From contig NC_065546.1 of the NCBI RefSeq assembly GCF_022605725.1, forward strand, positions 33,228,227-33,292,226: a DNA stretch of 64,000 nucleotides, given 5' to 3'. The DNA comes from Anthonomus grandis grandis. Lineage: Eukaryota > Arthropoda > Insecta > Coleoptera > Curculionidae. The position numbers were made by a program, and so were the translations under genes. The notes below the pieces were generated by a model, which searched no databases, had not been told where the DNA came from, and saw only the letters and a list, made by a program, of their open reading frames with translations. Below, in pieces: positions 36,201 through 45,200 of the stretch; the first letter of the stretch is position 1, and every line of letters starts with the position of its first letter.

Positions 36201-39200
36201 TTTCACTGTAGTAGAAATTCTTCTCCTGGACTGACCAACAAATACAGTCAAATATTCACCACAATTCAAGGAATACACTCCAGAGTTCAAAGTCTGCTCC
36301 TTCGTTTTATTTTTTGTGTTTACCAGGAGTTTTTTTAAATGTTTAGTTTTAAAAGATTTTGGTTATTTTTTAAAAAGTTTTCAAGGTAAAGACATACTGA
36401 ACGGGAAAATGTTAATCAGCTGAATTTATATTTATTCGTAGATTTAAAGAAAAGTTTATTTGTGGTGGGAAGTGGAGAAATCTTGTAACTGCAAACTCCT
36501 TAATTATAGTGAATTCTTTGTAAAAAGATTATTTAGATAGCGATTTTGTTTGTAATAGGCAAATTAAGTCTAAAGATATTAACCTGGGTATCCTAGAATT
36601 TGCTTCCTTAGAATTCTATTAGTTCAATGCTATCAGGAGTTGGTATAGTTAGAAAAAATATTTTTGACATCTAAAGAAATTAGAATTTCATTGTCTCTTA
36701 TATTTATACCCTTCAAAAAATTCGGCTTTCAAAATCTGTTACCTCTCTCAAAACTCCATTTAATCCATAAGAAAGTTTGTAGCAACGAGAATCCACAAAA
36801 GATACCACTGATCTGATTGGCTGTCCTGACTGACAATAGAACAACCATATCTACAACTGAACAGTATACCGTTCTGTCCAAGAAACAATAAACCAATCTT
36901 GTAGAATCTATGAAAAAACATTTACAATTCCTAGTAACAAAATCAAGAAGTTTAAATGCCTTTATTGAAACACTATTTGTATGCTCAACAAATGTGAGCT
37001 TTTCATCTAAAATGACGCTCCTTGACGAAAATGCTGAAAAGAAGTGTGGCAGTTAGTTGACTAGAGGTCGTAGTGCGAACTGGTCAATTATTAAGAGCTC
37101 GTTGAGAGAGTGTTTAAATAAATTAACATTGTCTTTAAAAATCCGTTAAAAGTGCGTCAAGTTTAAATTAAGGGATAAACAAAAAATTATAATAAATAAA
37201 ATAAAACACCAGCCGGAGTTGTATGGACACAAAAAAATAAAAATGAGTAAAAAATGTCAAAATGCAGCAAAAAGTATCAAAATAACAAAAAAAATAGGAT
37301 AAGTAGGTTCAAACAGAAAATTCTTCTCTTTCGAAATGTGTGAAACAATCTGCTGAACCGAGCCCAGGAGGGGTTTTCGGGAACGATTCAGGAAGGCTTA
37401 CTCTTATAATATATTTCATGTTTCCGATAAGAAATTTAAAAATCTAGAACACCATCTAGTTAGCCATGAAAAAATCTGAAATTATCCTGTTTTCCATTTT
37501 TTTATACAATTAATTTGATTTTCCAAAAATTAAAGCAGTCACAACTCACTTTCTTCTTTCTAATATGATAGTTAATCGAGTTTAATAATGACCCCTTTCT
37601 TTTACAGCGATTTTCTCGAAAACGGTTAGTTGTATCGAAAAAATGCAAAGACAAAAATTTTAGATTTTTTCATGGCTAACTAGATGCTGTTACTCGATTT
37701 TTAAATTTCTTATCGGAAACATAAGACAGGAGCCATCAGAAGAGCCCTTCTGATTCCGCCTTTGGGATAATGGATGATTATTTTGAACCATTATTTTTAG
37801 GTTAGTTACTTACTTTTGGTGAAGGAAGTCCTATAGCAACAAAGACAGCATCAAACTCCTCCACCAGTTGCTCTACGGTTAAGTCTCCAACGGATAATTT
37901 CCGTCCAAAGACAGTTTTCACGCCCAAGTCTCGCACCAGGTTCACCTCGAAATCCACCACGTGCTGGGGCAACCGATACTGGGGAATCTCCCAGGAGCTC
38001 AAGCCTCCCATCATATTTTCTTTTTCGTAAATGGTAATATTAGCATATCCCAGACGTCCCAGAAAAGTGGCGCAAGAGAGGGACGCGGGCCCCCCGCCAA
38101 CTAAAGCGATTCTAGCACCAGGACGATTCGGTAATTTGGTCGAAGGGTTTCTCAGTTGGGGAATTTTCATTTGACTGAACACTTCCACTGCGAACTGTTG
38201 TAGTCCCCCGATATTAATGGGGCCCTCTTCTGTCGCCGCCAAATTGCAACCGCCCACGCATAAATCGCTGGTAGGACACACCATTCCGCACGATAGTCCC
38301 AACGGGTTGTCGCTCAATATCATTTTTGCCGCCCCGTAAGGGTTTCCGTTAGCGATACTGGTGATGAATGACTATAATGGAATCATTGTATTATAAAAGT
38401 GTGGAATAAGCAACACTCTGAATATATGACTATAGGTTTCCTTTTTGGTTCCATAATACCTTAATTGGTATTTTAAAGCATTACTACTAGATAGCGTTAC
38501 AAATACTCATTCCTAAACAAGTGCGGCGTTGAATGTTTTCGCACTGTTTACGGAATGAGGCTAAAGCTCTATCAGAAGGTATATATTTCGTAACAATTGC
38601 AAAAAAAGGTTTTAATAGTTAAAGTTGAATTTTGTACCTTAATATCCAATTGGGTGGGACAAGACTTTTGGCATGGGGCGTCGGCGCACTTGAGACATCT
38701 CGCGGCCTCTTTTAGGGCTCCGCGTTCTGAAAGAGTGGTGGGTTTGATATCCGAGAAGTTGTTTTCCAATGAGGGGCACGCCTAAGGGTTGAAATTGAGG
38801 TTTAGCTAAGTATAAATCGAGTTTATTGGGATTTTACCTGGCATGATTTGCTCTCGTTGCGTTTCCAATGGGCTTTGGTCTTCTTGGTTTCGCTGGACGG
38901 TACCACCACCGAGTGGGTACGTATTTTTGGATTTAGAGACAATATGTTCTGTAATTTTTTATTTTAAGTTCTGTTTATCTATTTATATAATATTATCTAG
39001 TTATATAATATTATTTAGAATTAAGTTTATCATATAGTACGTATACATACGTAATATTTTAAGTTACTATAATTACATATATTCGTCAATAGCTTAGTCA
39101 GGGTTCATGCCAGTTCATTTGCAGAAGTATGTGAAATAATGCAAAAATATGTTTATTAATAATTGTTTTATGTGTAATAGTTTAGCTAAGCAATTTTGGA

Positions 39201-42200
39201 TTCTATGCAAAACATTATTAAATTAAAATATAGACTTATTTTAGACATGAGAGAATTATAAGTTGTATTACAAGTTGTATTAATAAAATATAATTAAACA
39301 TCCCGTTAACACATGGCGACCCTGCCACAAAGGATTTTCTTAGAAGTAAATACAGTATATCCAATATAAAATGGGCGGTCAACAATCAAAAGAAGAAGTA
39401 ATTATTGCACGGTAATAGTGGAGGACAGACCAACACGACAAAGATGAGGTTTGGATCTATTCAAGATATTTTAATCGTAATTTTGCTGATCTTGATGATT
39501 GCTTTTCTGGGATGGTGCATATTTATCCGTTGTAAAAAGTCAATAGCAAGGAAGATCCGGAAAGAAATATCCAGGAGCCGAGAAATGGTTTAATTTTTTT
39601 TAGGTTAATGGGTTAATGGATTCTAGGCTATAAAATTATGGTATTATGTATAAAGTATGGTAATAATAATTATGGGACTAAAATAATATTATTAGCTTAT
39701 ATATGGAATGTGAAAGGAAGGAGATGAATTTATAAATTTGCTGGGAAAACTGAAAGTAGCGTACCGAAACTTAAAAAAGGATAACACAGAACAACGAAGC
39801 AATATCGAGGTAACAAATAAGAAGAAAAGGAAAATTGATAGTATTAGGTCAAATTTTAATAGTATTAGGAATAATTTTAATAGTGAACTGCATGACCCAA
39901 ATATTTTTAATTCAGTCAAATTGTATGTAAATGAGATAGATAAGTATTTTAATGCAATTGATAGTATTCTTAACGATAGATTTAAAAATGTCGGAGAAAT
40001 TTGATTTGAAAACTGCTGCAGGTTTAATTCCTGTTATGAATGGCGTTGAAAATATAACTAAACAAATAATAGACGCCATTGAAATGTATGATTTATTCTT
40101 AGATGCTGATGGGAAAAAATTCCTAACGAATTATGTGCTAAAAACCCGACTTTCTAAAAATGCAAAAATTAGACTACAACAAACATATGCTTCTAACGCT
40201 CTTTTAATTCAAGATTTAAAAAAATATTTTATTTCAAAAAAATCGGTTGCAATACTATCTTTTAAATTAAATCTTTTAAATTAAAAAGCGAAAAGCAAAA
40301 ATCAAAATCTATAGATGAATTTGGAAGGTCACTTGAGGAATTATTAGTTGATCTTACTTTAACACAAGCTGAGGGTAACGAACAAAATATGCGAGTTTTA
40401 AGACCCGTTAATGAAAAAATTGCAATTAATTCTTTTGCAAATGGATTTAATAATCATTAATTAAGAACCATTATTAAAGCTTAAAACTTTTAACTTTTAA
40501 TGATGCCATAGCGGTGCTATAAATGAAGAAATATCTTTAGTTCTAAAGAAATTTTTCATTTAAGACCAGCTAATTCGATGTCTCATAGAGGCTCTTAAAG
40601 GGGTAATAGCTATAATAGAGGCAACTCACAAATTCGGGTTCTTATAGAAATTTCTCAGGGCATAGTAACGTTGAACAAGAATGTTAATAGGTCAAATAAT
40701 AACAATTCAAATAGCATTTTTTATAACAGCAGACAAAATCGACATATTTCTAATTCATGCAACTTTAATAGATCAAATTTCAATAATAGATTTAACCGAG
40801 GAAATAACCGTGTAAGCCACAATAATGGCCAGCGCGGATATTTTATGAAAAATTCTAATACTACAAATTCAAGGGCACAATTTAGTGAAAATACAAACTC
40901 AGAAACAAAAAAATAAAAAAAATCAGAAACCAAAGTTACTACTAAATTATATAACAGTTGGTTATCATGGTAAATTTTTAAAACTTTTACTAGATACAGG
41001 TGCCAGTGTTAGCGTAGTTTTTAAAAATCATATTGATATTATTCAGAAAGAATTAAAATAAATGGAATTTCTGGTTCTTTTATTTCGCAAGGCTCAGCAA
41101 ACGTATGTTTCAATGTAAATAATAAAAATGTATGCCACACATTTTTGCTAATTGATACATTTTATAATAATATTCATGGTGTCATAGTTTTAGATTTTTT
41201 CTTTAAATTCTTTGGCACTATAGATTGTGAAAAGTTTTTATTTTTTTTTATTACAGTGACAAGATTATAAAAATATCTATGCAAAGTGAACATGAGATGT
41301 TGACTTTAATTCCAAAACCAACTAAAATAATTAAATATTTTAATGTCGAGAATAACCGTAAAGATTATGTTGTTTTTGCAGATGAAGCAAGTGAAGGTAT
41401 TTTTATAGGGAGTGCACATTTCTTAACGTAAGCGACCAAGATATTACTTTAAAAAATTTTAAACCAAAAATTGATTTTTCTTGAAAATTATGATTTATGT
41501 AATGTTGGAGATAGCGATAATTGTTCCGTTAGTAGAGTAGAAAAATTATTAGAATTAATTATTGGGAATCATTTAAATGAAAAAAAAATTGCTTTACAAA
41601 GGATATGTGCTAAATATTCTGACGTATTCCTTTTAAAAAACGATCCGTTAACCACCACTAATATATATAAACAAAAAATGTATTTCAAACCAAATGCTTT
41701 TCCTGTATATAAAAAAAGGATCGGTACCTTTCTCTCAAAAAGAAAAAATAGATAAACAAATTAATAAAATGTTATAGGATGGTATTATTGAAGAAGCAAG
41801 ATCTGAGTGGTCTTCACCTCTCTTGCTAGTTCCAAAAAAAGTTGACAATAATGGCAACAAAAGTTTTAGGGTGGTAATAGATTATCGAGGTTGTAATTCT
41901 GTTACAGGATGAGAAATGGCCCTTACCTTATCTGGTGCTACTTATTTTTCACATTTAGATCTGTCTTTAGATCTGTCACAAAGTTATCAAGTAGAACTAG
42001 ATAAAGCTACTAGGCCATACACAGCATTTACAGTAGGCAGTAAAGGACAATATCAAATGACTCGTCTTCCTATGGGTTTAGAAATAAGCCCTAGCGCTTT
42101 CTCCAGAGCAATGACCATAGCGATGTCCGGTTTAAATTATGATCGATGTTTTGTTTATTTAGATGATCTTATTGTCTTCGGAAAAAAGAATGAGAGAGGT

Positions 42201-45200
42201 TAATTTAAAGTTAAACCCGAATAAATGTGATTTTCTTAAGGAGGAGTTTCTGTACTTAGGTCATATAGTGTCTTCAAAAGGGGTATTACCTGACCCTCCA
42301 AAAATAAAAGCTGTCCAGCATTATCCAGTACCAACGGATGCAAATGAAGCTAGAAGATTTGTCGCTTTCGCTAGTTATTATAGAAAATATATTAAAAATG
42401 TTGCTGAAATTGCTGTACCTTTAAATTGGTTGTCGAGAAAAAATGTCATTTAAGTGGACGTCTGAATGTCAAAAACCTTTTGAAGCACTAAAAAATGCTT
42501 TAGTTAACCCTCCTGTCTTGCAGCATCCGAACTTTTCTCCAGATAACACTTTCATTTTAAAGACTGATGCTTCCGGTTATATGTAGGTGCAGTACTCTCA
42601 AATAACGATGCTTACAGCTTACGCGAGTAGAGCATTAAATAAAGCAGAAAAACAATATTTTACAATTAAAAAAGAGTTGTTAGCAATAGTCTTTGGTATA
42701 AAACATTTTTCTTGTTACTTGTATGGTAGGAAATTTATTATTCATACCGATCATCGTCCATTACTTTATCTGTTTGGAATGGCTAATCCTTCTAGTAGAC
42801 TTACAAAGTTTAGGTTACTTATAGAGGAGTATGACTTTGAAATAAGATAGATTATTACCACTCTGTATACATGCCAGAGAGTGTAACTGATCATAACCTA
42901 ACATATATAGATCTAAATATTCCTAAATATCAAGCATATAAAAAAGTTATAAAATATCGTGACTATGCAAAAACTAATACCATAGCTTTTAAAAATGAGG
43001 CAGAACAACTCCCGTGGCATGATATATATTATAATTATAATATTAGTGAAAAAATTGCAATACTAAAAAATAATATTACTTACTTAATTAATAAATATGC
43101 ACCTTTTAAAACTACAATATTACAAGAGAAACCTTTTACTCCCTGGATCACGAGCAATATAAAATTTTTAATGAAACTTAGAGTGACGTGCCTTTCACAA
43201 ATATTTAAAACAGAAAACTCCTGGGAATTTAAATTACTACAGACAGCTTCGAAATTTCACTAAACATGCCATAAGTAGAGAGAAAACGGCATATTTCAAA
43301 CAATTTTCCTTAAAAAAAAGGTAAAGATTTTTGGAATACCGCTAAAAAACTTAATTTTACAAAAACTAAAAACAATTCTTTACCAGAAACACTAAATAAT
43401 GCAGTAGACCTAAACTCATTTTTTTCTAACTCCGTGGCTTTTACAAAATCAACCTCAAATGAAAAAATTGACTTCTACAAAAATAATAAACTAAATGTTA
43501 ATCAGGAAGAGTTTTATATCAATTTAATTGATGAGGAAAAAACTGCGAATATTATAAAAAACATTGGAAGTAATGCAATGAGAGTTGATGAAATTTGTAT
43601 TAAAGATTTAAATATATGTCTTCCTTATTGTTTAGAGGCTTTAGTTAATATTATTAATAGTTGTATTTTGCAGAAAATTTATCCTAGTGAATGGAAACAA
43701 GCTATTCTTATTCCTTTACCTAAAATTTCCTCCCCTGAAGAATTTAAAGACATAAGACCAATAAGCATTTTACCAGTTATATCAAAAATATTAGAACGTC
43801 ACATTTATAATGAACTCTCTAAATATTTATATAATTTTAAAATAATTCCTGATTGTCAGTCGGGATTTCGAAAATCTTTTAGTACTACAACAAGTCTCAT
43901 AAGCCTTATTAATGATATTAGAATTAAAGAAGACAAAAAACAGATAACTTGCTTAACCCTACTTGATTTTAGTAAAGCATTCGACACCATTGATCATAAA
44001 TTACTATTAGCTAAATTACACTATTTTGGGTTGTCAACAAATGCCATTATATTTTTCCAATCTTATCTTGAGGGTCGGTCTCACTGCGTTCGGGTAATCA
44101 AAAAGTCAAACTATGAGTTCTCCAACTTCTTACCATGGGTGTTCCACAAGGATCCATATTAGGACCGTTGCTGTTTTCTCTCTATGTGGCTGATATGGAA
44201 AAGTGTCTTTAAAATTCAAAACTCCAACAGTATGCTGACGATTCCCAGGTATATATTACTTTTGATACTCCAGGTCTGCATGAGGCGCAAAATAAAATAA
44301 ATACTGATCTACAGAGCTTGGCCGTGTTTACTGAGAATCATAACTTAAAACTTAACGCATCAAAATCGTGTGTAATGTTTGTAACACATAACAAGAGTCA
44401 GCTGCAAGAGGTTTCAAACAGATTTAAAGTAGTTGTTAATGGCGAGTCTGTTCCAGTTGTAACTGAAAAACGTAATTTAGGTGTAGTTATTGATTCAAAT
44501 CTTAACTTTACTTCCCATATGAAAGTCAAACTTTAAGCCACCTAGATCAGATTAAAGGGCCTTTATCAGTATAAGAAAATGTTGCCTTCAAAAATAAAAT
44601 ATTGGCTGTGTGATACACTAGTTCTTTCATTACTTGACTATGGGGATATTGTATACGGCGATTCTTTAACTAAATACTTATCGAACAAAATACAAAAACT
44701 TAGAATAGTTGCATGAGATATTCATTTAATATTGCCTCTAGAAACCGCATAACTCCATATTTAAATTCTAATTTAATTCTGAATATGAGCAATAAAAGGA
44801 AAGTCCATATGTTTAATTTAATTTATAAAATAATGAAAACCGGACAGCCTGCAAATTTAAGAAATTTATTTTTTAATTAAGATATTCCTTATAATACAAG
44901 AAATCCCCATTTGCTTAGAATTCCTTTACATAGAACAGCAACCTTTAAAAAATCTTTTTTATATATGGGCATTCGGATGTGGAATGAACTACCTATTTAT
45001 ATAAAGGAATGTTCGCCTAAAAAATTTATTATAAACTTAAAAAAATATCTCTTAAACACGTAAATTATGGTAACCTAATGTGACCGTATTTGATAAAATG
45101 GTATTTTTGTTTTAATTAATGTTCTGCACACATGATCTTGCTATAATTGCAAATATTTACATTAAAATTGAATTCTCACTCGTCTGTTATCTACCGTCCG

